A DNA stretch of 42,868 nucleotides. Origin: an uncultured Woeseiaceae bacterium (lineage in GTDB: Bacteria; Pseudomonadota; Gammaproteobacteria; Steroidobacterales; Woeseiaceae). The DNA lies in contig CAMYMR010000044.1 of assembly GCA_947259285.1 (NCBI GenBank), positions 1 to 42,868 on the forward strand, read 5' to 3'. Under the pieces are notes generated by a model. That model did not search any database, was not told the DNA's origin, and saw only the letters and a program-made list of their open reading frames with translations. Below, piece by piece: positions 34,925 to 42,868 of this stretch. How positions within the stretch are numbered: position 1 is the stretch's first letter; the number at the start of each line of letters is the position of its first letter. A program made the translations under genes and the position numbers.

Positions 34925-35034
34925 GAGGGGATGTCACACTGTCATCGAGATTACGACTCTGTACGGTGCTGGCAGCGATGATCGCGGATAGACGATTCAG
35001 TCTGCCTTAGAGAAACTGACGAATTCGGGAAAAG

Positions 35035-35060
35035 AAAAAGCGGCCCGAGGGCCGCTTTTT
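35035..35060. terminator. bidirectional intrinsic terminator
   Basis: AAAAAGCGGCC (35035-35045) pairs perfectly with GGCCGCTTTTT (35050-35060) over a CGAG loop. A/T runs on both sides make it work in either direction: it can end gdhA on the plus strand and the GGA-rich candidate RNA on the minus strand. Confidence 0.9.
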
Positions 35061-35345
35061 CAATTTGTGGATGCTGCGGGTAGTACTGCTTTGTTGTTCT
35101 TTCGGCTCCTTCGCAAGTCCACCTCCCTTTCGGTTGGTATTCCCGCTCCTGACCCGAAATAACTCTTAGTATCGGGCTACCCGGGGCATCACGAACCAGT
35201 GACGTTCCGAGGTCAACCAGCTCGTTCCTTCAGTTCAAGACCCGGGCTTACGCCTGTTTCTCGTCCTTCCGGTTCTGCCGTTCGCATCCTCCGCCCCCGA
35301 CACTCGTCGAGGCTCGGACCTCTTCAGCAGGGCGGTTGTCAACAA
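35035..35345 (-). ncRNA. candidate CsrB/Rsm-type small RNA
   Basis: A gene-free stretch between gdhA and the L,D-transpeptidase gene. Read on the minus strand, positions 35292-35107 contain 12 GGA triplets in 186 bases, while the plus strand of the same stretch contains none. Several have the AAGGA or AGGGA form favoured by CsrA/RsmA, and at least one lies in a hairpin loop (TGAC, CTCGGAAC, GTCA). The segment ends at the intrinsic terminator 35060-35035. The 5' end is unknown: a TTGACA at 35342-35337 has no matching -10 box. CsrA-sequestering RNA is the best explanation, but other structured RNAs are possible. Confidence 0.5.
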
Positions 35346-35560
35346 GCGAACTTGTTGGCGCGTGGGCCGTAGGCCCACGTTGAATTTAGCGAATCAAAAA
35401 ATAAATGCAAACGAAGACCGGCAAGGCAGTAAAGCAGTATTTCGCAGCGCTTTTCTATCCGACAGCTTGGCGGCTCTTCTTAAAGTATCTTCCGAAGTGT
35501 CGACGTCTTATTGCACCGCAAGTCTGCGCAAACTTTGCCAAACAGACGCCGGAACGGGTC
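35346..35560. other. non-coding gap with one perfect hairpin
   Basis: No convincing gene. CGTGGGCC (35361-35368) and GGCCCACG (35372-35379) form a perfect 8-bp stem with a three-base loop. It has no T-run and may be a processing or pausing structure. CAACAAG / CTTGTTG (35340-35357) is a second small hairpin straddling the left edge. Plus-strand frames here run antisense into the transpeptidase gene and are not supported. Confidence 0.5.
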
Positions 35561-37147
35561 CTATGTCTTGTCCGGATTGGCGAGTTTTGTTGGGTCTGCC
35601 GCGCTGCCGCTTACCGTAGCTGCCTGCAGATATCGTTCCAGGTGCGTGAAATCACGATCATAAATGTCGTCAAAGAATGCGACATCCCCACTGTCCAGCA
35701 CCCTGACGGTGAAGTAGGCGAGATGTATCGGAATGGTTTCGTCCAGATTGACCTGGCGTCTTTCACCACCTGAGATGGTCGAGTTGATCTGGGTCTCAGT
35801 CCACCCGGCATCCTTCTCCAGCAGGGCCCGGGCGAGCACGTCGGGCTCTTCTAAACGAATGCAGCCATGACTAAAGGCTCGTCTGGGCCGCGAATACAGG
35901 TTCTTCGCCGGACTGTCGTGTAGATAGATGTTTCGTGGATTGGGAAACAGAAACTTAACAACGCCGAGTGCGTTATGCGATCCCGGTGTTTGTCGAACGC
36001 GGTAAGGGAACTGACTGAAGTCGACATTGCTGAAGTCAACTTCTTCGGGCGCTATTGCTTGTCCGTCGGCCAACAGCTCGTAGCGATTTGTGCTCAGGTA
36101 GCTACCGTTCTTTTGAAGCGCGGGCAGCAGCTCTTTTCGCACGATGCTACGTGGGACGTACCAGAACGGATTGAATACGAGATATTCGATTTCGTCGCTG
36201 AATTCCGGGGTCGGGTTCGATCTCGAACCCACGACGACACGCATGGACAGGCTCTGCTCACGCTCACGAACATACCGTAAGCGGTACTCGGGGATGTTGA
36301 CGAGAATATGATCTCGGCCGAGATCCACGGGCAAATGCCGCCAGCGATCAAGATTCAGCTTGATGAGCGCGATTCGCTCATCGTTGCTCATATCAAGCTG
36401 CCGCACCGTGCTGGGCCCCACGATGCCGTCACTCGCCAGGCCATTGCTACTTTGATACGCCTTGACCGCCTGCTCCAAAACCTCGTCGAACGTCGTTCGC
36501 TTATCTTCTCCTTCGGCAGGATCGTCGGGGCCCAGGAGGCGTTCTCTGAGCCGGCCGACGCGCGGCCCAACGTCGCCTCGCGAAAGAGCAGGGCCTTCGC
36601 CGACCAGAATCCGGGACCTCGACCGCGGCAGCGACTCATAGGCGCGCAATGCCTTGCGCAACGCATCATACTGTGGGTCGCCAGGGGCAAGTCGATCGAA
36701 GAACTGTTCGAGTTCACCCGCTTTAGCGGCGTCGAGGATCGCAGTCGCTAGCGAATTCGTCCGTTCCTGATCCGTCAGTTCAGCGAATTCCGCAGGCCGC
36801 ATATCGTGCGCGAGGCGCACCAGGCTGTTCGTCAAGCCCAGCTCGAAATCCTGCCATCGCCCGCCGTTACCCTGAGCCAGTGCCGCATATTGCCTGTGGA
36901 AAGCATTTACTCGATAGAGCTGATCGTCGAGTCCATGCGAATACGCAGTCGCAAGAATGCGCAGCGCGGTCTTCGCTTGCGGTGTTGGTTTACCGGCGCG
37001 GACCCAGACATGCTGTTCTTGATTGGCTTTGTCGGCAGAGTCAGCAATGGCTGCACTGGGCGCGCGCTGCGGGATTCCGGAGCGGGCCTCGGTAGCCTCC
37101 GCAAAGAAAAAAAGCAACACCACGAATAGGAGCGCATGGCTGGGCAT
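35561..37147 (-). CDS. L,D-transpeptidase, YcbB/LdtD-like
   Basis: Periplasmic peptidoglycan cross-linking enzyme of 528 residues. A hydrophobic export signal (HALLFVVLLFFFAEATEA) is followed by a YcbB-type scaffold domain (HGLDDQLY, RLAHDM), a peptidoglycan-binding domain (LSRGDVGPRVGRLRERLLG ... YQSSNGLASDGIVGPST) and the YkuD catalytic domain. The active site reads HDSPAKNLYSRP and SHGCIRLEEP with nucleophile Cys429. It forms 3-3 cross-links between stem peptides. ATG 37147 is preferred over an upstream TTG because AAGGTG precedes it and the signal starts there. The 266-bp gap upstream holds no recognised gene. Confidence 0.93.
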   Translation of the reverse strand: MPSHALLFVVLLFFFAEATEARSGIPQRAPSAAIADSADKANQEQHVWVRAGKPTPQAKTALRILATAYSHGLDDQLYRVNAFHRQYAALAQGNGGRWQDFELGLTNSLVRLAHDMRPAEFAELTDQERTNSLATAILDAAKAGELEQFFDRLAPGDPQYDALRKALRAYESLPRSRSRILVGEGPALSRGDVGPRVGRLRERLLGPDDPAEGEDKRTTFDEVLEQAVKAYQSSNGLASDGIVGPSTVRQLDMSNDERIALIKLNLDRWRHLPVDLGRDHILVNIPEYRLRYVREREQSLSMRVVVGSRSNPTPEFSDEIEYLVFNPFWYVPRSIVRKELLPALQKNGSYLSTNRYELLADGQAIAPEEVDFSNVDFSQFPYRVRQTPGSHNALGVVKFLFPNPRNIYLHDSPAKNLYSRPRRAFSHGCIRLEEPDVLARALLEKDAGWTETQINSTISGGERRQVNLDETIPIHLAYFTVRVLDSGDVAFFDDIYDRDFTHLERYLQAATVSGSAADPTKLANPDKT

Positions 37148-37413
37148 TATGTCTTGCACCTTCTTGTTCTTCTTTAATAACAAGATGCAAGTTGCACACC
37201 ATTTGACATACCGTTTTGTGGCGTCGGCGGCAGGCTTGACGGGCAGATTTTTGTGACGCAGGTCTCATTCGCGACGTCGAGCTTGCGGCGTCCGGCCCAT
37301 TGCCGGCGGCGAAAGTAACCCTTTCTGCGTTGGAATTTTTTACAGTTTTCGTAGTGCTCGAGTGAGTAAGTGCAGCCGAGTCAACTGCAAGTTGCGCTGG
37401 CCGATGCTTGCTG

Positions 37414-38415
37414 CTAACCCGGATCCGACTCCGCGCCGGCAGCCGTCTTCAACAATCCCCTGAACGCCTGGCGCGCCGTACTCTTGTCCTGGACGACCTG
37501 CAGTACTTCCCGCGCGATCGGCATGTCCACGCCATATTGCTCGGCAAGCGCCACGACGGCTGGCGCGCTCTTTACGCCTTCGGCAACCATGAACATCTCG
37601 TCGACGATTTCCTTGATCGTCCGGCCTTTGCCGAGCTCATATCCAACCGTTCGATTTCGGCTTTGCGCACTTGTGCAGGTCGCGATCAGGTCTCCGGTGC
37701 CGGCCAGTCCTGCAAAGGTCTGCGGTTCGCCGCCCATCGCCACACCAAGGCGCGTGATCTCGGCCAACCCGCGGGTAATGACGGCCGAGCGCGTGTTTTC
37801 GCCGGCACCCTGTCCGTCACCCATGCCGGTGGCGATCGCAATGATGTTCTTGAGCACGCCGCCGAGTTCGCAACCGATGACGTCATGATTGGTGTAAACA
37901 CGAAACAAGCCGCTGTGAAACAGCTTCTGCAGTTCCCTGACGATGACCTCGTCATCCATAGCGATGACGCTGGCGGCGGCATAGCCCGACATGATCTCTC
38001 GTGCCAGGTTCGGTCCGGTCAATACGCCGGCCGGATGCCCGGGGAGAACCTCGTTGATCAGCTCGGTCATGCGTTTGCCGGTGCTGAGTTCGAGTCCCTT
38101 GCTCAGACTGATGACGGGCACCCAGGGCCGAATGTGCGGCTTGATCTGTTCCAGCACGCCGCGGAACGACTGCGACGGAATACCCATGATGATCACGTCC
38201 ATCCCGGTTACGGCATCCTCGATGTTGTTCGTTGCGCGGACATTTTCTGGTAGCACCGCATCGGGCAGGAATTTGGTGTTGCTGTGATGCGTATTGATCT
38301 CGTCCACGGTGTCTCGATTCCTGGCCCACAACGTGATTGGCGCATTCCTGGCGATCAACGCCGCCACGGTCGTTCCCCAGGATCCTCCCCCGAGCAGTCC
38401 TGCGTTAAGATTCAT
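37414..38415 (-). CDS. gpsA: glycerol-3-phosphate dehydrogenase [NAD(P)+]
   Basis: Biosynthetic enzyme of 333 residues reducing dihydroxyacetone phosphate to sn-glycerol 3-phosphate for phospholipid synthesis. The Rossmann motif GLLGGGSWGTTVAALI opens the protein. VLTGPNLAREI, the catalytic lysine in ELGGVLKNIIAIATGM and GLAGTGDLIATC are all canonical. GGGG lies six bases before the ATG, inside the end of the radical SAM gene, with which it overlaps by 11 bp, so the two are co-transcribed. Confidence 0.95.
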   Translation of the reverse strand: MNLNAGLLGGGSWGTTVAALIARNAPITLWARNRDTVDEINTHHSNTKFLPDAVLPENVRATNNIEDAVTGMDVIIMGIPSQSFRGVLEQIKPHIRPWVPVISLSKGLELSTGKRMTELINEVLPGHPAGVLTGPNLAREIMSGYAAASVIAMDDEVIVRELQKLFHSGLFRVYTNHDVIGCELGGVLKNIIAIATGMGDGQGAGENTRSAVITRGLAEITRLGVAMGGEPQTFAGLAGTGDLIATCTSAQSRNRTVGYELGKGRTIKEIVDEMFMVAEGVKSAPAVVALAEQYGVDMPIAREVLQVVQDKSTARQAFRGLLKTAAGAESDPG

Positions 38416-39358
38416 AGTGATCCCCTGATTCTTCTTGTGTCGTCTTCGTGCCGTACATCTGATCCGGCGTCAGCACTTCCGGAAAGCGCTCTCTCAATGC
38501 GCAACGCATCGTGTAGCAAAGGTGGCAATGATCGGCATAGCCGTCTTCGTGATCAAGTTTGTATCGGCGAGCAATCTCTGCCGGGCCGCCGGCAAGCAGC
38601 GGACCGACGATCGGGTGCGCGTCCGGATCATAGCCCGCCATAATTTCTGCCAGCGGGTGCTCGAGCATATTGCCAATAGAAATGCCCTGGCAAATGTGCA
38701 GGTTACCGAAAGGGTCGACATGTACCCGGTCCGGGCTGCGCAAATCCTCCCACGGGCATTCGGTGAATTCTTCCCAGGGTTTCGTACCAACCCGCGATGC
38801 CAGTAATTCTGCAGCACGACCCCTGTAAAGCACCGCGGATTCGCCCGCCGGCAACGTGCCGGCGGCGCCGGCCACCTCAGCGTCTCCGGGCTGGGCGACG
38901 CTGATGAAATCCACCGGAATCCCCAGCTGTTTTGCCGCGCCGCGTGCGATATCCGGATACTTTGAGCCTTCACTGCCGCCGTGGTACACGTCGCTGCTGA
39001 TAGACAAATCGTCGATAAGGCCGGCGAACGGTTTCAACCATTCCATCGCGTCGGTGTGCGTAGTAGCCCAATAGGCATTGGTGACGATGCCCACGCTAAA
39101 GCCACGCTCTTTGGCCTTACGAGCACCGCTGCACAAAAGCGGGTAGTAAAGAAAAGCTTCGCCACCTTCGAAATAGATCCATTTGATGGTCCCCGTCGCC
39201 GTGGCTTCAGCGAGAATGTGCTCGATCGATTCAGCTGTCATCGTGCCGCTTTGAGACGGTCCTCCCCATACAAAGCAGTGGTCGCATTCGTAGTTGCACT
39301 CATAGGTCAGCAACAGGTGCAATCCGGATAGCGGCGTTAATGGACTCTCGGGAGTCAT
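38405..39358 (-). CDS. radical SAM protein with C-terminal SPASM-like cysteines
   Basis: A 317-residue iron-sulfur enzyme. The SAM cluster motif is CNYECDHC near residue 26 (CxxxCxxC), followed by YFEGGEAFLY (the GGE motif) and SISSDVYHGG. The C-terminal part has further cysteines (ECPWEDL, NLHICQGISIGN, DHCHLCYTMRCAL) in the pattern of SPASM or auxiliary-cluster domains, typical of enzymes that modify peptides or small molecules. The substrate is unknown and no peptide precursor gene is seen nearby. It is translationally coupled to gpsA. The start is ATG 39358; an in-frame TTG two codons upstream is ignored. Confidence 0.85.
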   Translation of the reverse strand: MTPESPLTPLSGLHLLLTYECNYECDHCFVWGGPSQSGTMTAESIEHILAEATATGTIKWIYFEGGEAFLYYPLLCSGARKAKERGFSVGIVTNAYWATTHTDAMEWLKPFAGLIDDLSISSDVYHGGSEGSKYPDIARGAAKQLGIPVDFISVAQPGDAEVAGAAGTLPAGESAVLYRGRAAELLASRVGTKPWEEFTECPWEDLRSPDRVHVDPFGNLHICQGISIGNMLEHPLAEIMAGYDPDAHPIVGPLLAGGPAEIARRYKLDHEDGYADHCHLCYTMRCALRERFPEVLTPDQMYGTKTTQEESGDHYES

Positions 39359-39550
39359 ACACAAGACTATAGCGCAATCGCTGAAGCCGTAGTCTCAATT
39401 GACGCTTTAATACGGATCGGACCTCATACTGTCGACGCGGCAAGCAACAGGAGGAGGGCCGACCATCGGTTGGCCCCACCGGAGTCGGGCCGCATTGTGT
39501 ATTAAACTCCGTCATCCCCTGATTCGTAGAACCGTACCGAGGCCCTGGTA

Positions 39551-40606
39551 ATGTCTTTTAGCAAGATTGTCGTTGTATCGGCGTCGCTTTTCCTGAGTGG
39601 CTGCGGTATCACGGCTAATGACAATGTCCTGATCGGCAAGAACAGGGTTGCGAATTGGCAAAGCAAGCTGGTTATCGCCCACCGCGGCGCGAGCGGTTAC
39701 CTGCCCGAGCATACGATTGCGGCGAAGGCGATGGCGTATGCGCAGGGCGCGGATTACATCGAGCAGGACCTCGTTATGACGCGCGACGGCGAGGTCGTCG
39801 TATTGCATGACCACCATCTCGACACGGTTTCCAATGTCCGTGACGTGTTTCCGGACAGGGCTCGCGCGGACGGCCGGTTTTATGTGATCGACTTTACGCT
39901 GTCCGAACTACGGCAACTCGCAGTTTCCGAGCGCTTTCAGATGGACAGCGATCATCAATCGGCGGTATTCGAAGACCGCTTTCCACTCGGACAGTCGTCT
40001 TTCGGAATCAGCACGTTTGCCGAGGAAATTGAGCTTGTTCACGGACTGAACAAGTCGACGGGCCGTTCGGTCGGTATCTACCCGGAGATAAAGAGCCCGG
40101 CGTTTCATCGCGAGGAAGAAAAGGACATTTCCATGGCCGTGCTCGAGGTCCTGCGCGAATACGGCTACTCAACAATGCAGGATAAGGTGTTCCTGCAATG
40201 TTTCGATCCATTCGAGCTTCAGCGAATTCATGATGAGTTGCTACCCGCAATGAATATGGCCGTACCGCTCGTTCAGCTGCTCGGAACGGGGCCTGAGTTT
40301 GAGCCACTACTGACGGAACAGGGGCTGCAGCGGGTTGCCGCTTACGCCGACGGCATCGGTCCATCGATGTTCCTGATTATAAAGCCGGACTCGGTCGCGA
40401 CCGGCCTGCAGGGAACGGACCTGGTTGAACGCGCACACGGGCTGGGACTCATCGTGCATCCGTACACGTTTCGCCGCGATCAGCTTCCGGCCTTCGTTGA
40501 AGACTTCGACGAACTTCTTCAAATCTATCTCGACGACATGGACGTCGATGGCGTGTTCACCGATTTCCCGGATCTTACCGTTACATTCCTTGAGTCCAAC
40601 TTGTGA
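39551..40606 (+). CDS. glpQ: glycerophosphodiester phosphodiesterase, predicted lipoprotein
   Basis: GDPD-family enzyme of 351 residues releasing glycerol 3-phosphate from glycerophosphodiesters. The N-terminus is a lipoprotein signal with lipobox LSGC (VVVSASLFLSGCGI), so it is probably membrane-anchored, unlike soluble periplasmic E. coli GlpQ. Catalytic and metal residues are in AHRGASGYLPEHT, YIEQDLVMTRDGEVVVLHD and GIYPEIKSP. The last codons overlap the glpT start (GTGA), so product release and uptake are co-produced. Confidence 0.92.
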   Translation: MSFSKIVVVSASLFLSGCGITANDNVLIGKNRVANWQSKLVIAHRGASGYLPEHTIAAKAMAYAQGADYIEQDLVMTRDGEVVVLHDHHLDTVSNVRDVFPDRARADGRFYVIDFTLSELRQLAVSERFQMDSDHQSAVFEDRFPLGQSSFGISTFAEEIELVHGLNKSTGRSVGIYPEIKSPAFHREEEKDISMAVLEVLREYGYSTMQDKVFLQCFDPFELQRIHDELLPAMNMAVPLVQLLGTGPEFEPLLTEQGLQRVAAYADGIGPSMFLIIKPDSVATGLQGTDLVERAHGLGLIVHPYTFRRDQLPAFVEDFDELLQIYLDDMDVDGVFTDFPDLTVTFLESNL

Positions 40607-41943
40607 TCGGCTTTCTAAAGCCAGCGCCTCACCGCCAGCCGTTACCCGACAATAAGATCGATTCAACCTATAGACGCCTGCGCCTGCAGGTATTTGTCGG
40701 CATCTTCATCGGCTATGCGGGCTACTACCTGGTACGCAAGAACTTTTCACTCGCGATGCCGTACCTCATTGATGAAGGTTATTCGAAAACGGATCTGGGT
40801 CTCGCGCTCTCGGGTGTATCGATCGCCTACGGATTGTCGAAATTCATCATGGGCAACGTATCCGATCGCAGTAACCCGCGCGTGTTCATGGCGATGGGCC
40901 TGTTTTGCTCGTCATTGATCATGATCTTCATGGGCATCGTGCCGTTCGCGACCAGCTCGGTGACGGTCATGTTCACGTTGCTGTTGATGAATGGCTGGTT
41001 TCAAGGGATGGGCTGGCCGCCGTCGGGCAGAGTCATGGTGCACTGGTTCTCGCTTGGAGAGCGTGGCACCAAAATGGCGATCTGGAATGTCGCCCACAAC
41101 ATTGGCGGTGGCATGGTAGGTCCAATCGCAATTCTGGCGATGGCAGTATTCGCGGACTGGCACGCAATCTTGTACATGCACGGTTTCTTTGCGATGGCGA
41201 TTGCGGCGTTTATCTTGCTGACGGTTCGGGATACGCCCCAATCGATGGGTTTATGCTCAATTGAGAAGCATCACAATGACTACCCGAAAGCGTACGAATA
41301 CAGCGAGGTCCAGGAGAAAGAGCTGTCGGCGAGAGCCATTTTCCTCGAGCATGTACTGAACAACCGGTTGCTGTGGACCATCGCGCTCGCCAATGCGTTC
41401 GTCTATTTTGTGCGCTACGGCGTACTGGATTGGGCGCCAACCTACCTGGCCGAGGCGAAAGCGTTTTCCTTCGCAGACTCGGGCTGGGCGTATGCGTACT
41501 ACGAGTTCGCCGGTATTCCCGGCACGCTCGTGTGTGGCTGGCTGTCTGACAAAGTTTTCAAGGGTCGGCGTGAGCCGGCCTCGATTCTCTACTTGCTACT
41601 GACGCTGGCGTGCGTACTGGTTTACTGGAAGAACCCGGTCGGCAATCCCAATATCGACGTCGCCATGCTTATCGGCATCGGCTTTTTTGTCTACGGGCCG
41701 ATTATGCTCATCGGCGTCCACGCGCTGGATCTGGCACCCAAGAAGGCCGCCGGCACGGCGGCGGGCTTCACCGGATTGTTCGGCTATGTCGGAGGCGCAG
41801 TTGCCGCAAACATCGTCATCGGTATCGTCGTGGACGCGGCAGGCTGGAATGCCGGTTTCACCTTGATTGCAGCCGCTTGTGGGCTAGCGATCGGTCTGAT
41901 CGCTCTTGCATGGTGGGCTGAGCAGCAGGCGCTCGAGCATTGA
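40603..41943 (+). CDS. glpT: glycerol-3-phosphate transporter (MFS)
   Basis: Inner-membrane antiporter of 446 residues importing glycerol 3-phosphate in exchange for phosphate. It is close to E. coli GlpT along its whole length: FKPAPH-like start, YLVRKNF (substrate Arg), WNVAHNIGGG (His), YFVRYGVLDWAPTY (second substrate Arg), MGWPPSGRVMVHWFS and LAPKKAAGTAAGFTGLFGY. Twelve membrane segments are expected. The start is GTG 40603, set by the conserved N-terminus and the GTGA overlap with glpQ. Fosfomycin is a known foreign substrate of this family. Confidence 0.96.
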   Translation: MIGFLKPAPHRQPLPDNKIDSTYRRLRLQVFVGIFIGYAGYYLVRKNFSLAMPYLIDEGYSKTDLGLALSGVSIAYGLSKFIMGNVSDRSNPRVFMAMGLFCSSLIMIFMGIVPFATSSVTVMFTLLLMNGWFQGMGWPPSGRVMVHWFSLGERGTKMAIWNVAHNIGGGMVGPIAILAMAVFADWHAILYMHGFFAMAIAAFILLTVRDTPQSMGLCSIEKHHNDYPKAYEYSEVQEKELSARAIFLEHVLNNRLLWTIALANAFVYFVRYGVLDWAPTYLAEAKAFSFADSGWAYAYYEFAGIPGTLVCGWLSDKVFKGRREPASILYLLLTLACVLVYWKNPVGNPNIDVAMLIGIGFFVYGPIMLIGVHALDLAPKKAAGTAAGFTGLFGYVGGAVAANIVIGIVVDAAGWNAGFTLIAAACGLAIGLIALAWWAEQQALEH

Positions 41944-42048
41944 AGCGTGCATGCCTGCCGAACTTGCTGCGAAAATGACTGAACTACGGCTTGCGCTTCG
42001 GATCGTTGCCGGAAAAAGGTGGCACTGAGACTGGATCCGGTGCTGCAC

Positions 42049-42699
42049 TCACCATGATCTGAATATGCCTATCGCGGCAAGCCGTGCATCGGCGGTCCCA
42101 GCCGCGTCCGCGGCCCCCCAAATCGGGTCCGGATTTGAAGACAGATTCATTTGACCCAGAAAGATCACTATCTGACTGATGTTTTCCCGCAATCCCGGGC
42201 CGGCAAGCGTTGCCGACACCTGTTCATCGAGAATGCTGGCAAAAGGCTCTCCGATCAGCCTTCTTACGAATGCGTTGTCTTCGTGCGCTTCCAGAGGCAA
42301 CAGTGATTCGCCCGACTGCGACTTGTAATCGTCAGAGATCGCTTGCAGCAGGCTGTGTATCAAATACGCGTCGTCCATCAAACCGATCAGGCCGAGCTGG
42401 TCGGGAATGGTATCGTCTGGAGCCAGAAAATAGTTTTCGGCAGCATCAAGAACGGGCTGTACCTCCTGCAGCGCACCGATTTTCGCTGCAGCAGCCTCGA
42501 TCATCATCATAAGCGCCAGTGCATGTTCAACATAGTCGCTAACGAAGTTGATGATTTTCCGCACTTCCAACTCGGTAAGAACCTGTCGATTGACATTTGC
42601 CAGATGGATCAAGGCTCGGCGCAACATGCCCGATTGTCGCTCTACGGCCTTACCTTCTTCTATAAGTGCTCGAATTTCTTCGCTTTGCATTCCCTTCAC
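42049..42699 (-). CDS. YkvA-like (DUF1232) protein
   Basis: A 216-residue protein with a segment YFLAPDDTIPDQLGLIGLMD followed by DAYLI. This matches the DUF1232/YkvA core, where a PDxxP/xxGxxDD motif sits in or near a membrane helix. The N-terminal half is helical (ALALMMMIEAAAAKIG). The function of this family is not established. The start is uncertain: GTG 42699 or ATG 42690, both near AAGGGA. The 169 bases after it, to the window end, show nothing I can identify. Confidence 0.65.
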   Translation of the reverse strand: MKGMQSEEIRALIEEGKAVERQSGMLRRALIHLANVNRQVLTELEVRKIINFVSDYVEHALALMMMIEAAAAKIGALQEVQPVLDAAENYFLAPDDTIPDQLGLIGLMDDAYLIHSLLQAISDDYKSQSGESLLPLEAHEDNAFVRRLIGEPFASILDEQVSATLAGPGLRENISQIVIFLGQMNLSSNPDPIWGAADAAGTADARLAAIGIFRSW

Positions 42700-42868
42700 C
42701 GGTGAGACGGCTTTCCGACCAAACGTTTAAGAGAGTCTACCGCTTTATTTGCTTGCAGACCGCTGACGCCGTCAAGTGGCGGAGTGTGAGGTGAGCCCGC
42801 TCAGTCTGTGTGCGGGTTGAGTGGGGTCGAGCTGCGGGCCGAGAACACGGCCATGGCCTGCATTGGAT

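Noticed and set aside
35337-35342. Minus-strand TTGACA as the promoter of the GGA-rich RNA
   Set aside because: The sequence 17 bp downstream (GTCCGA) is not a -10 box.
35362-35773. Plus-strand small frames beside the GGA-rich segment
   Set aside because: They run antisense into the L,D-transpeptidase end and lack ribosome binding sites or similarity.
1-42868. tRNA, rRNA, CRISPR array, prophage or insertion sequence
   Set aside because: No cloverleaf, conserved rRNA segment, regularly spaced repeat, integrase or transposase was seen; the only mobile-like item is the 20-bp inverted repeat.

Overview
The window looks like chromosomal DNA of a Gram-negative, aerobic, heterotrophic bacterium, most likely a gammaproteobacterium. 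It encodes a TonB-dependent receptor, lipoproteins, periplasmic enzymes, a Fur-type site in front of feoAB and a GlpT close to the E. coli protein. Base composition and codon use look even throughout. I see no phage, integrase, transposase, CRISPR array, tRNA or rRNA. The assignment below the class level is open.

Left third (41-15974), acyl-CoA catabolism and thiamine salvage. A TetR regulator is divergent from a fused isobutyryl-CoA mutase (IcmF), with a perfect 20-bp palindrome in the regulator's promoter. After a small exported protein comes a second TetR gene, whose promoter carries an inverted repeat at the expected transcription start. It is followed by a tight five-gene run: thiolase, FadB/FadJ-type bifunctional enzyme, crotonase, long-chain/isovaleryl-type acyl-CoA dehydrogenase and 3-hydroxyisobutyrate dehydrogenase-like protein. 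Together these suggest degradation of straight- and branched-chain acyl-CoAs. A textbook TPP riboswitch then controls four genes joined by 4-bp ATGA overlaps: TonB receptor, thiamine-binding YkoF-like protein, PnuC/PnuT-type permease and a thiamine kinase-like enzyme.

Middle (15958-31404). A glyoxalase II-like gene is coupled to a frameshifted YtcJ-like amidohydrolase. Next are a fumarylacetoacetase-family enzyme, a LinB-like haloalkane dehalogenase, a cation diffusion facilitator, and divergent hypoxanthine phosphoribosyltransferase and deoxynucleoside kinase genes. The least familiar part is a seven-gene minus-strand operon (28727 down to 23016). It encodes an exported helical protein, a lipoprotein, an ExbB/TolQ/MotA-like channel, an ExbD-like protein with the conserved membrane aspartate, a large exported protein, a SPOR-like membrane protein and a lytic transglycosylase. 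I read it as a candidate proton-motive-force-driven envelope machine acting on or through peptidoglycan. Beside it lies feoAB with a Fur box inside its promoter.

Right part (31401-42868). Here are a YbdL-like aminotransferase, whose start touches a perfect 20-bp inverted repeat, a DUF4440-like exported protein, a remnant resembling the end of a Kdo hydroxylase, and a glutamate dehydrogenase. A GGA-rich segment with an intrinsic terminator may be a CsrB/Rsm-type small RNA. An L,D-transpeptidase, gpsA coupled to a radical SAM gene, a glpQ-glpT pair and a YkvA-like protein complete the window. GpsA, GlpQ and GlpT all act on glycerol 3-phosphate.
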